This document shows, piece by piece, positions 30,973-44,719 of a stretch of 64,000 nucleotides of DNA. Made by a program: the position numbers and the translations under genes. A model generated the notes under the pieces. The model was given only the letters and a program-made list of their open reading frames with translations. It searched no databases and was not told where the DNA came from. The first letter of the stretch is position 1. Each line of letters opens with the position of its first letter. The stretch is from Sordaria brevicollis. Taxonomy: Eukaryota; Ascomycota; Sordariomycetes; Sordariales; Sordariaceae. Where the stretch lies: NCBI GenBank assembly GCA_033439795.1, contig JAUTDP010000007.1, forward strand, positions 2,542,001 through 2,606,000. Reading direction: 5' to 3'.

Positions 30973-33010
30973 ATGGGACGACTTGGGAGCAACAATTTAA
31001 GATGCGGAGACACCGAATCCATGGAAAGTTAGACGACAGCCTCTGGGAACAACTGGAATTTGGTCGACGATCATTGATTGCTAGAGGAATGGACGACTTT
31101 TCCTGACGCTTCTGCCTACCAAGCCCCTATTTCACCTTACTGTACAGAATCAGAACAACATTATGGCAAAAATCAGCTAGACGAATGACCCATAGTCCGA
31201 CCACAAGTCCCCTGGGCAACAAACAGTCACCCGGTCGACCCTGCCAGCGCTTGGGGGTGGAAGACAGAGAGTCAACATGAGCCAAGCACAACAACTTGGC
31301 GGCTCACCGACCTGGAACTTGGGACGTATGATGCGTGGAAATTATCCACTTTAAACTTCCCAGCGTGGCGTAGTAGGTCTCAATGTTTATTGGAGACTTT
31401 CATGAAGTTTAGGGTTGGCCTTCTTAAACTTTGACGTCTTTGTATGCAGCTGTTTCGAAGGTCAGCCGGAAAGCATGGATAGTCGCGCATCAAGCACTAC
31501 CAATAGCCCCTGACAAGCTACCTGAGTTGGCTCTATGGCCTCCGCCAAGGACCATCTAGAAGTTATAAAAGAGAGAGCCTAGGCCAGTACCAAGTGTGGC
31601 ATTGACTTGATGATGTGCTTCCACTTGAATAGGAACTACTGACTTGATACACGTCCCTACTTCCATCAGTACATCAGTATGGTCACGATGGGATGAAAAA
31701 CCATGACTGTTGATGCACGGTCCGGACGACGTCAGGGCGGGAGGTTGGCAACAAAAATGGCCGGTAACATTTGAGGTACATAGGTACTTCCAAGTATAGA
31801 GGTAACCCAGTCCAAATGTACCCAGGTTGCTCTTTACCATACTCAAAACCATCACAAGAGCTACGTCAAGAACTGGACCTCCATTTGCACGCTTTCTACA
31901 ATACCGTCTCCCTCTTTTTGGTAGGGCCCGAAAGTGCAGCCCCGCCTGACGTAGGTAACCCTACGGGCGTCAATGCACATTAATGTTAGCGAAATGCCTT
32001 AAGGTTGCTGCAGGAGCTGTCTCGGATATGTAGATAAGTCCATGATGGGAATGAGCTATGGTAAAAAGGTGTAAGGAGCGAGCTTTAGATGGAGCCTCAA
32101 GTGCCCAATCTCGACCGGTTTCTCCCTGACAACGATCGATACTTATTCAGTTGTTTGGCAAGGAAATGGCACCAACAGAATTCCGATTGCCCACAATGGA
32201 TGAAGACCTCGAGCGCCCATAGAGATCCGATAAAACCCCCCACAGGATCTGCAATTCCGAGGAAACTCAGAGGAACGGTTCTGACGGTGTTGGCCAACAG
32301 AAGCCAATCCCATCGACGAGTCACAGAACGCCACCTTGACTTCGCTCTTCAAAGCCAGCCCCACGGAAAAGGGAAACCCGGAAAACTGCCCTGTAACCGC
32401 CGTCCGATCGGTACCAACAAGCCAAGACCGCTGCTTCTTAGTCAACAGCCCAGCTTGCCCAGGTACCAGGCCCGATATTCAAAAAGTCCGACAGCCCTCC
32501 GCTGCCAACAATCATATTGGACGGGAAGAGGAAGAAAGGAAGGAGAATATTACACCTACAACCCAAAACCCGCGACACATACCAAAGCGCGTCCTTCCAG
32601 GCGGCGCTAATCATACGAAGCTGATATATGCCAGGGTGTCCACCTATTTTGCTGGCTCCGTTTACCCCGCGATCCCCTCTAGGTCATCGCCCTCAGCTCA
32701 GGCCCTCTTTTCGCCCATCATCTTACCGGTCTGGAACCCTCCTCAAAGTTTGAGCGCAAACAAGCGGTGGGCGCTTCAGATACGATCCTTGAATACTCCC
32801 TCCTACACCTCCTGTCAGTGATTCTCCCGTCTAGCACAAAATTATCATCATACTCTCAGGGCATCGACACCATAACACCCAACTCCCAAAATACCGATCC
32901 TAGTTAACCACGACACTGACATCAACAAAGACATCCCCCAGACCCGATAACGCCACCTGGATGTCTATCTCGAGCGCTACATAGACCCAACCACCGATGA
33001 TACTTCCACC
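30973..33010. other. Intergenic, QCR9 3' end to UBR1 promoter and leader
   Basis: No gene is supported over 2 kb. Overlapping frames near 32089-32821 lack any domain and are probably part of the UBR1 leader or promoter. A GTACATAGGTACTTCCAAGTATAG-like stretch near 31775 shows short GTAC repeats only. Confidence 0.55.
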
Positions 33011-36000
33011 ATGGAAGCCCAGATGTCGACACAGGAGCAGCAGCTCTGCCAGGCCTTGCTGGCGATGCCTGGTAAATACCGATACCGCTATAACGAAGAA
33101 GCATCGCGCGAACTTCTTCTTACCCTTTTCTGGTCTATGGCCGGCGGGAAAGATGAGTACATGAAGCTCTTCTTTCCCCAAGGAGACCCACGAAACACTT
33201 CCCTCAAGCTCAGGGATGTCCAAGGTGCGGTCGAGGGCGCCGAATATACCGAAGCCGCGCGTGGCAAAGCCTGCGGTCACATCTTCAAACAAGGAGAAGC
33301 GTCGTACGCTTGCAAGACCTGTAGCGCGGACGATACCTGCTGCCTGTGCAGCAAGTGCTTCGAATCTACCGACCACACAGGCCATATGGTCCGGATCAGT
33401 ATCTCACCTGGAAACAGCGGGTGCTGCGATTGCGGAGACTTGGAAGCATGGAAGCGACCCATGTTTTGCACAATACATTCCATGTGGGAAGGCGATCGTG
33501 ACAAAGGCAAGGGGAAAGAGACAGGTCTTCCCGAAGATCTAGTCCGGAACATTAGGATGACCATCGGGCGCGTATTCGACTACATGTGCGATGTTATCTC
33601 TTGCGCCCCCGAGCAGCTTCGCCAAACCAAAACCGTCGAGTCTATTGAAGAGGACGAGAGGCTTTCAAGATTATCATCGACCTACTGCGGAGGAGAGACC
33701 GACTCGCCAGGGGAATATGCCGTTCTGCTGTGGAATGATGAGAAGCATACCGTGGTCGATGTGCGTGACCAAGTGGCTCGGGCCTGCAACACTACTCTGG
33801 CTAACGGCCTGAAAGCTGCCTACGAGACCGATGCCATTGGTAGGAGTATCCTGATGTACGACAGCAGTTTGGAAAAGCTGCTTGAAGTAGCCGAGATCCT
33901 GGAAAGGATAAGAGTTACCGTCACCATTCGCTCCTCCAGGGATACCTTCAGAGAGCAAATGTGCGGCACAATAATTGAGTGGCTTAGAGATATTTCCGGC
34001 TGCCAGGTTGGCCATGACCATCAGATACTGAGAAACATCGTGTGCGAGGAAATGCTTAAGCCTTGGAGGAAAGGCAGTCCCGCCGCTCATGCTATCGTCG
34101 GCAAAGACGGCATTGACGATGAGGACCGGATCGATCAAGAAGACAACGTACCGAACGGATTCTACGAGCAACAGGGGAGGCTTTTGCTTCAAGCACGTCA
34201 AGCTGCCCGTAGGATGGCAGAGGCTCGTGAAGCTGGCGATGATGAAGTGGACGAGGATGATGAGGATGGAGAGGAGATTGTCGTCTCCGGCGGAGAGATG
34301 GATGAAGACGAGGATGATGACGAAGACGTCATGATGCTTGACGAGCAAGGCGATGCAGCTGGGGATGATGTGGCCATGACAGACTGGCGGGAAGTACGGG
34401 TGGTGCAGGTAGCGCCAGCCGCTTCTGCTGGCCATCCTCCTCCGCCGCCTCCTCCTCCGGCACCGGCCACTGCTACGGCTCATCGACGAACCATTCGGGA
34501 ACGTGAGCATACTCCTGATGATTCTGATACCGCCGAGCCGCTTATTGCCCCGAACATCTATTCCAAGGCCCACCTCGACATTCCCAAGACGCCAGGCAGT
34601 CCGAAAGCCAAGACGACGCCCCCTAATCCTGGACGTTACTGGTTGCAGACTCCCGCTGGCTACGTGGAAGAGAAGGATATTCCGGTTGCTGAAGACCTCT
34701 TTGAGCGAGTCCGTCTTGACTGGCTGATATTATTTGATCTTCGGATGTGGAAGAAGGTTCGCTGTGATCTTCGCTCATTGTACATCTCAACCGTGGTCAC
34801 GATCCCCGAGTTCAAACGGGTACTTGGCTTGCGGTTTGCTGGTCTGTATACCACCCTGGCCCAGTTGTATCTCATCGGAGATCGTGAGCCTGATCACTCC
34901 ATTATCAACATCTCCTTGCAGATGTTGACAACCCCTTCCATCACCGCTGAAATAGTTGAGCGGGGAAATTTCCTTACAAGTCTGATGGCCATTCTTTACA
35001 CATTCCTGACTACTCGTCAAGTGGGACATCCTTGGGACGTGGCAAGCAACGCAGTTTTGTCGTTCGATTCAGGATCGGTGACCAACCGGCGCATGTATCA
35101 CTTCTTCCTCGATCTAAAATATCTTTTTGGGTCCCCGCACGTCCAGGAACGCCTTCGGACTGAGGAGCGGTATATGATGCAGTTCCTCGATCTCGTCAAG
35201 CTCCATCAAGGCATATGCCCGAATGTTAGGGCTGTCGGCGAACACGTCGAGTATGAGACAGATAGCTGGATCAGTGCGTCTCTAGTCACACGCGAGATCA
35301 ACAGGCTTTGCAGACAATTCGCTCAATCTTTCCGAAACGTCAAGGAACACGGCTTGCAATATGTCAATAATGCGATCAGACTTGCGGCCAAGGTCACCAT
35401 CATCAATTCCCTTGGTGCTGAGCGTCATCGGTTTAACCAGTCAGAGATCAAGGAAGAAATTTCGTTCAGAAACCTTACTGATTTCGAGTTTGAGCCAAGC
35501 GGGCGAGCCTTCAAGGTTGTTCACTTTGTTGTGGAAGAGCAGCCCATCAGTTTCCATCATGCTCTTCACTACACTTTGTCGTGGCTCATTGAGTGTGGCA
35601 AGTCTATGCACATTGACGATTTGCGGAAGCTCCTGACTTTCGAAACCGCCGACTTGCTAGCCAAGCCTCAGCCGATGGGCCGAAAGTCCATGCCTCGAGG
35701 TGTCTTCACCCCCGAAGATTATCTCCTTGCAGCCTTTGATTTCCCCCTCAGAGTATGTGCTTGGCTTGCACAGATGAAGGCTGGTATGTGGGTCAGGAAC
35801 GGTTTGAGCTTGCGTCACCAAGGAGGGACCTACCGCGGCGTGAGCCAAAGAGATGTCTCCCATAACAGAGACGTATTCCTGCTACAGACCGCCCTTGTTG
35901 TCTGTGACCCAAGCCGCGTTCTTGCCTCGATTGTCGACCGCTACGGGATGGAAAAGTGGATCAAAGGTTTCTTTGAGCAGAAATCTAAGGCACAAGACGA

Positions 36001-39000
36001 CAGTCAACACTTGGATGTTGTCGAAGACATGCTCCATCTGCTTGTGGTTCTAGTCAGCGACCGTACGTCTCTCACACAGAGCGAAGATGAGACCAGCCCT
36101 CGCCCCGCGACCACGCGTCTCAAAGCCAGCCCCCTTATCGCGGCTATGCGCCGTGACCTCACGCATGTCCTTTGCTTCAAGCCGCTGTCGTTCTCAGAGA
36201 TCTGTAACAAGCTACCGGACAAGTTCCATGAACATGAGGATTTCCACAAGTTGCTGGACGAGATGACAATCTACAAGGCGCCCGAGGGGCTGACAGATGT
36301 TGGCACTTTTGAGCTCAAGCCGGAGTTCATCGAAGATGTTGACCCATACATCGCGCACTACAACAAGAACCAACGCGAGGAATCTGAATTGGCGTGGCGC
36401 AAGTGCATGGCTAAGAAGACCGGGCAGTCGATTGAGGATGTCGTGTATGAGCCCAATCTACGTCCAATTACTTCTGGAGTCTTCGCTGGGCTGTCTGATT
36501 TCACCAGAACCGGCATGTTTGCTCAGATTATTTACTACTCTCTTCTCTACACCCTCACATCCTCCAAGTTCACACCACAGGTCCCCACGACTCGGGTTGA
36601 GACCTTCCTTCAAGTTGTCCTGCATCTGATCTTGATCGCCATCAAGGAAGATCAGACGAATGACCGGAATGGTGAGCGGCCATCATTCGTCTCTCGTTCT
36701 CTCAGTCACCAGGCGCGCAGCAACTTCATGCCAGAAAACCCTACGGCAAAGACTATTGTGGCACTCCTGAACCTACTGACAGCCGAGGATTCTTTCAAGA
36801 CATGTCATCCAAAGATCCACCTCATTCTCAAGAAGATGCGTCAGCAGCGCCCCTACGAGTTCGAGTCTGCTTACCATAGTCTTGGTCTTTCAGTGGACGA
36901 TATTGACGCCGGCTTGCCTGACAGTCAGAATACCGATGAAGAACGTGAGAAAAAGAAGAAGGCTGCACTCGCCCGCCAAGCTCGCGTTATGGCACAGTTC
37001 CAGGCCCAACAAAAGAGTTTCATGGAGAATCAAGGAGAGATCGACTGGGGTGATGTGGACGATATCGATGAGGACGAGGACATGCCAGCTGCCGAGGAAC
37101 ATAAGAACTACTGGAAGTATCCATCAGGCACATGTATTCTGTGCCAGGAAGATACAGATGATCGTCGTCTCTACGGATCCTTCGCCTTCTTTACTGAGAG
37201 CAACATCTATCGGCAAACCGATCTCCAAGATCCAGACTTTGTGCGGGAAGCGTTTAAGACACCTGAGAATCTGGACAGGTCTGCCGAAAGCATCCGGCCC
37301 TTTGGAGTTGCCCACGAGAACCGCCAAATTGTTCAGAAGGTCAACCAAGAGGGAGAGATATTCGAGGCTGAGCGTTCCGTCATCGGCAAAGGCTTCCCGT
37401 CGCATCTGTCTCGTCCAGGCCCCGTCTCTACTGGATGCGGGCATATTATGCATTATGGTTGTTTCGAAGCATATTTCGACGCCACTGTACGCCGTCATAA
37501 TCAGCAGATCGCCAGACACCCTCCTGAGGACACGAATAGATTGGAGTTTGTGTGCCCCTTGTGCAAGGCCCTGGGCAATGCCTTCCTTCCCATCGTCTGG
37601 AAAGGGCAAGAAGAAACCTATCCCGGCCCACTGTCACCATCTGAGCCTTTCAATTCGTGGCTGGACAAGCAGCTACATTCTGCATATTACGTCCTAGGAG
37701 CAGCAAGGCCTGAAGATCAGATCCAGCGTTCATTCGAAACATACGCTTCTGGCATAATGGTGCACAATCTTGCTGAAGATCGTTCTCAGCTGTTTGGCGA
37801 TGCCTGGGTAGACCTCGGGGCTCGCTCAAGGTCAAGTGGGACGCCATTTAGTGACTCGTTTTCGATTATTTCAGCTCCTGATAATAGCAGCCGAGGAGCC
37901 ACTCCTGCTGAGGGCAACAGCATGATGAGAGAGCTGGTCTCTGCATACCGTCGTCTCCGAGACACGTTGCGCAAAAACGGCATCAACTCACACCACGACC
38001 TTCCCGAAACCGTGCGAGATGATGAGCTGGCCTGCAGCGATGCTTTGGCTCGCTCGGTGGGCTTTTCTATTGCAGCTATCGAGATCCAGCAGCGTGGGGT
38101 GGAAGCGGACTACGGAATGACCCTACTCGAGAAGATTCCTGAACAGGTGCTCACCCATCTTCGTATCCTGACTGAGACCGTAACCACTTTCATCACCATC
38201 GGCGGGCTTAGAGAGGCGGGCGACAACAGGATTGACACCGAATTTCGGAGAGACAGCGAACGTCAGCACTGCCAGCTGTTCATTGCCCAATACAAGGATG
38301 CCGAAACCGATAATGCGAGACAGCCTTACCAGGAGTATCCTCCGCTCCTTAGCCAGGATCCTTTTGTTTTCCTGTGTGAATGCGTCTTTGGCGTTATCCC
38401 GGCACAAAAGTTTAACATAGCCCACATCGTGAGGCTTTGCTATCTTGCCGAGATCACCAAGGTGGTTTATCATATGGGTCGCAACATGCCTGCCACGATG
38501 TGGCTCTCGAAGATCTTCAGCAACCGCAAGGATGAAATGTCGCTCGAACTTGCCAACTTTGCTTCCTTCTGCGAGACTGTCGTACACATGGACCTAGGCT
38601 TTTCTGATAGGTACAGAGTTCAAGGCTCCGTTGGGGAAAACAAGGCGTTTGACCAACCTGGATTGGACAGCTGGGAGGGTTGGTATCGGTTCATCAGGAA
38701 CTATGCGCTCACGTTCCTCCGGAAGTGCGCCATCTTACTCTACGCGAGGTACAACATCGATTTTAACAGCCGCGTCTCGCCCAATCCTGAGCAGAAGGAG
38801 CTCGAGCGCCTTACCGAGACGTTGAAACTTCCCTCGTTCGACGCGATGCTCGCTTCACTTACGCCCAACTCTGGAATGACCCAGCTAGTGTCTGGCTGGA
38901 TTGAGCATCAGACATCTTGGGACGCAGAACATCCACCTCTCGTCGCTGACGACAAGACGTTGCCGCCGTCGGCTGTGCTGAGCCACCCAGGTATCTTTGA

Positions 39001-39585
39001 GCTTGTCGGCCTTCCTCAGAACTACGCCACGCTCATCGAGGAGTGTACACGGAGGAAATGCCCAACCAAAGGCAAAGACATCTCTGACCCTATGCTCTGT
39101 CTTTTCTGTGGAGATTTGTTTTGCGGTCAGAGCATCTGTTGCGCGGTGGAAGATAGGGAAGGAAGAGGCAAGACCATGAGGATTGGCGGTTGCCAGCAAC
39201 ATATGAGAAAGTAGGTTCTATCCTCATCCACGACCCTCACCGCTTGATCATGACAATGACCTGCTTTCCTTTCAACACCCTCCACTGAATACTCACTAAC
39301 GTCTTATTTCCCACCAGGTGCCAGAAGAACGTGGGACTGTTCCTCAACATCCGAAAATGCTGCATCTTCTACCTCCATCGCCTGTCAGGGTCCTTTAGTA
39401 ACGCACCCTACATCGACAAGTACGGCGAGGTGGACCTGGGTCTCCGTCATGGACGGCTGCTTTATCTCCATCAAAAGCGGTATGACTCCATGTTGCGCAA
39501 CCTGTGGCTCAGCCATGGCATCCAAAGCTTCATCAGCCGTAAGTTGGAAGGTGACATCAACAATGGTGGATGGGAGACACTCTAA
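33011..39585 (+). CDS. UBR1: UBR1, N-end-rule RING E3 ubiquitin ligase
   Basis: UBR1 recognises destabilising N-termini and ubiquitylates the substrate with an E2. Exons are 33011..39210 and 39318..39585 (AA|GTAGGT, CACCAG|G), giving 2,155 aa. The UBR box (about 87-157) is Cys/His-rich (CGHIFKQGEASYACKTC to NSGCCDCGDLEAW). A ClpS-like N-domain (about 234-320) contains AVLLWNDEKHTVVDV. An acidic run (about 410-450) and a Pro-rich linker follow, then the helical scaffold. The RING-H2 begins CILCQED (about 1376) and closes at CGHIMHYGCF and CPLC (about 1475-1520). The C-terminal autoinhibitory UBLC region (from about 2000) has CLFCGDLFCGQ and spans the intron. The start ATG has a CCACCATGG context. 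Confidence 0.96.
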
Positions 39586-40416
39586 GGATGAAGGAGCAAG
39601 ACGGCATGTGATTGAAGCGGAGGAGATTGAGTAAGCGGGGGGTGCGGGTACAACATTGTGCAATGTTACGGCGTGAGATAAGAGACATTATTATATGGGC
39701 GTTTAGGTATTCATTTTCTTGCACACGAGGGTTGCCGAATTCCTTGCTCTGCGGTGGCTTAAGAACCATTTCTCTATGGATATCAAAACACCTAAGTATA
39801 ACCGTATCAGTCATTTGCTACGTTTTGGGGCAAATCATTTGTATGCATCGCTTTGACATTTTGTTACACGGAAAAAGCAGGTGAAGAGAGAATTTGGAAT
39901 TTGTTACTTAGAATGGTACCATTAGACACGAACACTCAACTCATTATTCTCCCCAATTCAATTTCACATGTCATCACATGCAAAGATTGAGATGCTCCAG
40001 TGCTCCCAACGACTTTGCCCTCCTTCCATATATGCAGAAGATACTGTCATGAAATTTATTATGTGTACAAACTGTGACTTCCAATGGTATATATAGTAGT
40101 ACCTATGCAAATGACCAAGACATGCAATGCAATAACTGCAATGGGGGTATTGTAGACTTCATGAACCACAAAAAAATGCAAACAACATCCGTACCCTCTT
40201 CCCCTGTCTATACACTTTCCTCTGTTTCTCTCTTTGGATGAGAAACCATGATCCCAGACCACATTAGATATAAAACCATGCCCATGATTTTCCCCCTTCC
40301 CCGTCCCCGTTTATATGCAAAAATGCTTTTTCGCTTGCTTCACGTTATTTATGCATCATCATTATCATAATACTTTTACAACAATCCTCCAACAAACATT
40401 AAAAAGCACAAGGAAT
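39586..40416. other. Intergenic, between UBR1 and the sulfate permease (convergent)
   Basis: 3' flanks of two convergent genes. The sequence becomes A/T-rich toward 40,300-40,400 with ATTAT runs, as expected for 3' UTR signals. Nothing else is supported. Confidence 0.55.
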
Positions 40417-43286
40417 TCAGGGCTTCGGGCTCGCCGAAGAAGAATCTTCCTTACGAGGATCAACTAGCTCATAAGGAGGAAGCGTCGACCGTCTTGGTGT
40501 GTCAGCACCCGACGTGCTGCTGCCGCTACCGCTCTGTCCCTCAAGGTTCTCTTCACTTCTTAATGACATGGGCGTGGGCGTAGCGACGGGCTCGACGCCC
40601 TTGATGGAAGACGGCGAGGCAGTGAACTCAGCCCTGGCCTCGACGTTGGCAATGGCGCTCTGCAGCGCGCTCGTCAGGTCGACGTGGAACAGCGGCCTGT
40701 TGATGCCGTGCACGGCCACGGTGCGGCCAGCGAATCTGGAGCGAGCCTCGACCGCGGCCGAGGGGGATACCCTCTCCGAGCCAGAGCTGGTGGCTTTCAG
40801 GACGCCGACATCGGTGTCGTCGGTGTTGGAGCCGGATTCGATGTCCATCGAGTTGCGACGCTGTTGTTGTTGGGCACGAGAGCGAGCAGACAGGGTGGGA
40901 CCGAACTCCTTCTCGTTGACTTCCTGCTCAGCAGCCTCAGCGGCACTCTGCTCGCCACCGATTTCGGCGACGCTGAAGATGGACTTCCACCTGCGGATCT
41001 GGCCATCGGGGAGAGCAGAAGGGTATCCGAAGCCGGCGGAGACGAGGGCACGCTTGGTCCAGCGGTTGCTGATGCATGCGACGTGCCAGTCAACAACGTC
41101 GGGGCTGGCGTACCGGTCAAGTTGGTTGCGAACATCGATGAGCTGTTGAACCGAGGTGATGTCAATGTTGTTGACAGAGCTGAAGTCGAGGATGACGGCC
41201 TTGAGGGTAGGGAGGTTCAAGTTAACACCGATTGCGTTAGTGTCAGCGCCCTCCTGAGCGGCCTTCTTAAGCTTGCGTCTAGACGGGCCGGGATCGTTCC
41301 AGGGCCGGTCACCAGGACGATCGAAGTGCGAGAGCGTGGTGCGGCGCGTGTTATCGTAGATGTACTTGACCATGTACTCGAGCGTGTGGCTGGCGTTGGG
41401 ATAGTTGAAGCCCTCAGAGAAGCGGTAGATGAAGATGCCCGGGTAGGGGTTGTCTAGCTCGATTTCTGGGTTGGAGCCGTCCGCATGCGTGATGGGGAGG
41501 AAAATGCTACGGTATGGGGCATCCAAAGAGGAGCTGCCGACAAAGGTGCCATATCCTTCGTCCTTGACGGGCTTACGGGGATCATCGCCGATAACGTGAT
41601 CGCCGAGGACTGAATGAACCTTGACGCGTCCGAGGAAGCGACCCTGAGCTTTGAGGATGCGGAAGAGGAGAACGGCGAAAGACAAGCAGACAGTGCAGTA
41701 GATACCGTTCTCAATGGTTGAGAAGATGGTCACGAAGACACCGACGAAGAAGATGAGGACTTCAAGAGGCGAGACGAGCCAGAACTGGTAGATGGTGTTG
41801 GGGGGTGTGATCAAATCGCCGACAGCGTGAATGATGACAGCGGCGAGTGAGGCGTTCGGGATGTAGTAGAATACTGCAGGCAAAGCGTAGATGGCCAGCA
41901 ACACAACGATAGCGGTGATGACACCAGCAAATGGAGTGCGTACGCCTGCCTTCGACTTGACGGCGGTACGGCTGAATGAGCCTGTCGCGGCGTAACCACC
42001 AAGGAAGGGGCCCAGCATGTTGGTAACACCGATGGCGACCATTTCCTGGGAGGGATCGATAGTGTAGTTGTTGATACGACCGAATGACTTGGCGATGGCA
42101 ATGTGCTCGATCAGCAGGACAATAACGGTGGCAGGCAGAGAGCCGGCAAGCTTGCTGGCAAGTTCCTGGTTAAGTACGGGAACAGCTGCGTTTTTGAAAC
42201 CTATTCGGTAGTCAGCATCGGCTCATCTGTTAGGAAGTTGAGAGAGAGCTTACCTCTGGGAACGTCGAAGAGAATTTTGAACTTCGATGTTCCTCTGGGG
42301 AGGTCCTTGTTGGCCAACCAACTGATCATGGTGTAAAGCAGAATAACAAAAACTGTTCGAAGTGTCGAGAGGAAGAAGGCCACCCGCGCATGCTGCGGCC
42401 AACGCCTAGCGACCCAGTTGCAGAGAGACCGGATACCATACAGCATGAAAAGCGCTGTCAAGCCCATGGCGGCATCCAGCTTGGTACGAGGTAAGCCTTG
42501 CAAGGTATGAATGAAGACCAGATAGGCCGGATCTCTGGTCGAAAAGCCCTTGATACCCATCATGGTGGGAATCTGTCCGACGGCAATATTGAGGGCCGAG
42601 CCGGTCATGAACGCCGAAAGAGCAGTAAGCGAGATGATATCGACAATCCAACCACACCGAATTAGGCCGATGAAAAGCACAATGGCGCCGGCGAGGATAG
42701 AAAGGGCAGAAGCGATGACATGACCCGGAACGTCAGGGAGATCCTCCATGACGTTAGCGACAATACCGCCAGTCAGCGAGGAAAGGACGGCGACGGGGCC
42801 GATGGTGATATCTTTCGAAGTGGCAAAGAACCAGTAGATCAAGACGCCCATGAAGGAAGAATAGAGACCAAACTGAGGTTCAAGGTTGGCAAGCTGGGCA
42901 TAGGCCATGCCTTGTGGGATGACAATAGCACCGATAGTAATACCTGGGTGACGAGTAAGCAATACTGAGATAGCACAGCCATATGGAAGAGGGTATATAA
43001 TCTTACCGGCTACTAGGTCGCCCACTAGCCATTGGAGGTTGTAGTGGCCGATCCAAGACAAGAAGGGAAAGAGTGAAATAACGTAGTCCCCTAGCTGCTT
43101 TCCAGATGGCACAAGTTCCCTCAAGAACTCGACAGTCCGAGGTGGTTCTTCCACAAAAGAGCTGGTTGTGTGGTTGGACATGATAGACTCGCCCCGAGTC
43201 ACCTCATCGTATGGATCTTTATCTTGAAGCTTGATGCCAAGTGCTTTGGCTGTGAAGCGCCCGGCCTTCCCCCAGGCCGTAGACAT
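40417..43286 (-). CDS. Sulfate permease (SulP/SLC26 family) with STAS domain
   Basis: This plasma-membrane sulfate transporter has 917 aa. Exons (minus) are 43286..43007, 42943..42254 and 42200..40417. Intron 1 is 63 nt, in frame and stop-free, but splicing restores the family motif GDLVAGITIGAIVIPQGMAYA. Multiple membrane helices follow (about 90-560), including PQFGLYSSFMG and the late FSRTAVKSKAGVRTPFAG sulfate-transporter signature. The STAS domain lies at about 570-730 with LDFSSVNNIDITSVQQL. The C-terminus is a long Ser-rich tail. The protein is of the cys-13/cys-14 type known from Neurospora; which paralogue cannot be said. Confidence 0.92.
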
Positions 43287-44583
43287 CTTGGCGGCTTGGT
43301 CCTTCTGATACCAATGGGAACAAGTGTTGGTCGGAGGATGTGATGGTTGGTACCGGAAGACTGTTATAAGATATGGTCCGTGCTGGTTGCGTCTATATCA
43401 AGGAGATCCTAGCTTTGACAGAAAGTTTGCATGGACCAAGGTGGAAGGCTATTCTCAGGTTGGTTGATCCGGGGAAATAACCAATGGGGTAAACAGTGTT
43501 GACTTTGTATATCGTATAGACACAAGCCTCTAGCAGTGCTCGAATCTCGTTGGAAGAGGAGTGAAACGGGAAGGGCTGAAGACGGGCCGGTTGGAGTGTA
43601 GGTCGGTGTTGAATATCGAGCTATGCGTGAGCCTGAAGGCGGAGGTGGCAACAAAGAGCCAGAAGGGATGATGAAAGCCGCCGTTGTTAAAACATGAGAT
43701 GATTCGAGTGAAGAATAACAGAAACAGGGACATGGAAAAGTTTAAAAGGGCAAGCAAAGGTACACTAGGAAGAAGCCGACAGGCGGCATTGCGGCGTTGC
43801 TCGAAGGAACCGGGGTGTGGGGGGCCGGGGGAAGGAGGAGAGGAAGTGCACGGAATCTGTTTACTGACGCCCACGGGTGCAGAAGAGGCAGAAGGTGCAG
43901 GGAAGCGGAGTTCAGGAGGCGTGGTAAAAGCGCAGAAAGGTGGGCACTTCCTTGATGACGTGATCGGCCTTTGCCCTTTCAACTCTAGTATTGAAAAGCT
44001 TATACACACTTTGCTATGCCGATTTCCACTTTCAGCCACTGTGAAAGTGTTGTAACTGGCATGCCAACCTCATCAGGAACCGGCCTTCCGTCTGCCATGT
44101 CTCCGCGGTCGGTATTTGGTGGCAGGGAACGCCGGTAGTTGAGACGATGAGGTGATGGAAGATGGCCATCTCAACTCTCACCGCGCTGGGTTCACGGGAG
44201 GGACTGCTGTTTGTGGTATCTCCCGCGATCCCGCTCATAAGACAGTCTGGTCGGAGTTTCATGTAATGGTCATCGATATCTCCCTCCATGGAGTCAACAA
44301 TCTTTCCATCACACCAGTGCCTTCTTCACCGTACCGAAACGATAGATGATCGTGCTTGGATATGCTTGGTATAGATACGTCTTCCTGTCACTAGGGCGTC
44401 CGATGGCTTGGGACTGGAGCTTGACAAGCACCTGGGCGTTCGCTCGATATAAGCCCCGGCCACCGGGTGTTCTTGTCGCACGGCGGGATGATGCAAAGAA
44501 GGACGGGAAGAGACACTTGCACTGCACCCCACGGAAGCCATCAGCAGCAACCATGCAAGATGTGACCTTCGCGAAGAGCGAGA
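43287..44583. promoter_or_regulatory. Promoter region of the sulfate permease and flank of the RIP block
   Basis: This 1.3-kb region precedes the permease start. It contains a CYS3-like palindromic site (43956..43965) and GGGG/GAGG-rich DNA near 43800-43900. The rightmost part (44,346-44,583) borders the inverted repeat of the AT-rich block. No gene seen. Confidence 0.5.
43956..43965. promoter_or_regulatory. Candidate CYS3-type bZIP site
   Basis: ATGACGTGAT matches 9 of 10 positions of the ATGRYRYCAT consensus I recall for the Neurospora sulfur regulator CYS3, and contains the ACGT core. It lies about 670 bp upstream of the permease ATG. A single short match can arise by chance, so this is a suggestion. 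Confidence 0.3.
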
Positions 44584-44623
44584 GGGCCTGATCTTTTTCA
44601 AGCTGCAGCAGTCGGCAGTCTGG
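44584..44623. repeat. Left arm of a 40-bp inverted repeat flanking the AT-rich block
   Basis: Its reverse complement matches 48272..48311 at 39 of 40 bases (core AGACTGCCGACTGCTGCAGC). Both arms lie about 100 bp outside the RIP-mutated core and are not themselves AT-enriched. Confidence 0.85.
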
Positions 44624-44719
44624 GTTTTCTATACATTTCGATAGGTCTCGACTAGGGGTTGGGTGGGTCGTGTAGGACTGGTACCGCATATAAGGCCCGT
44701 ACACTATACTAGTACGTAG

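Noticed and set aside
33674..34573. 299-codon open frame on the minus strand
   Set aside because: Antisense shadow inside UBR1.
40684..41457. 257-codon open frame on the plus strand
   Set aside because: Antisense to the STAS region of the sulfate permease; no domain.
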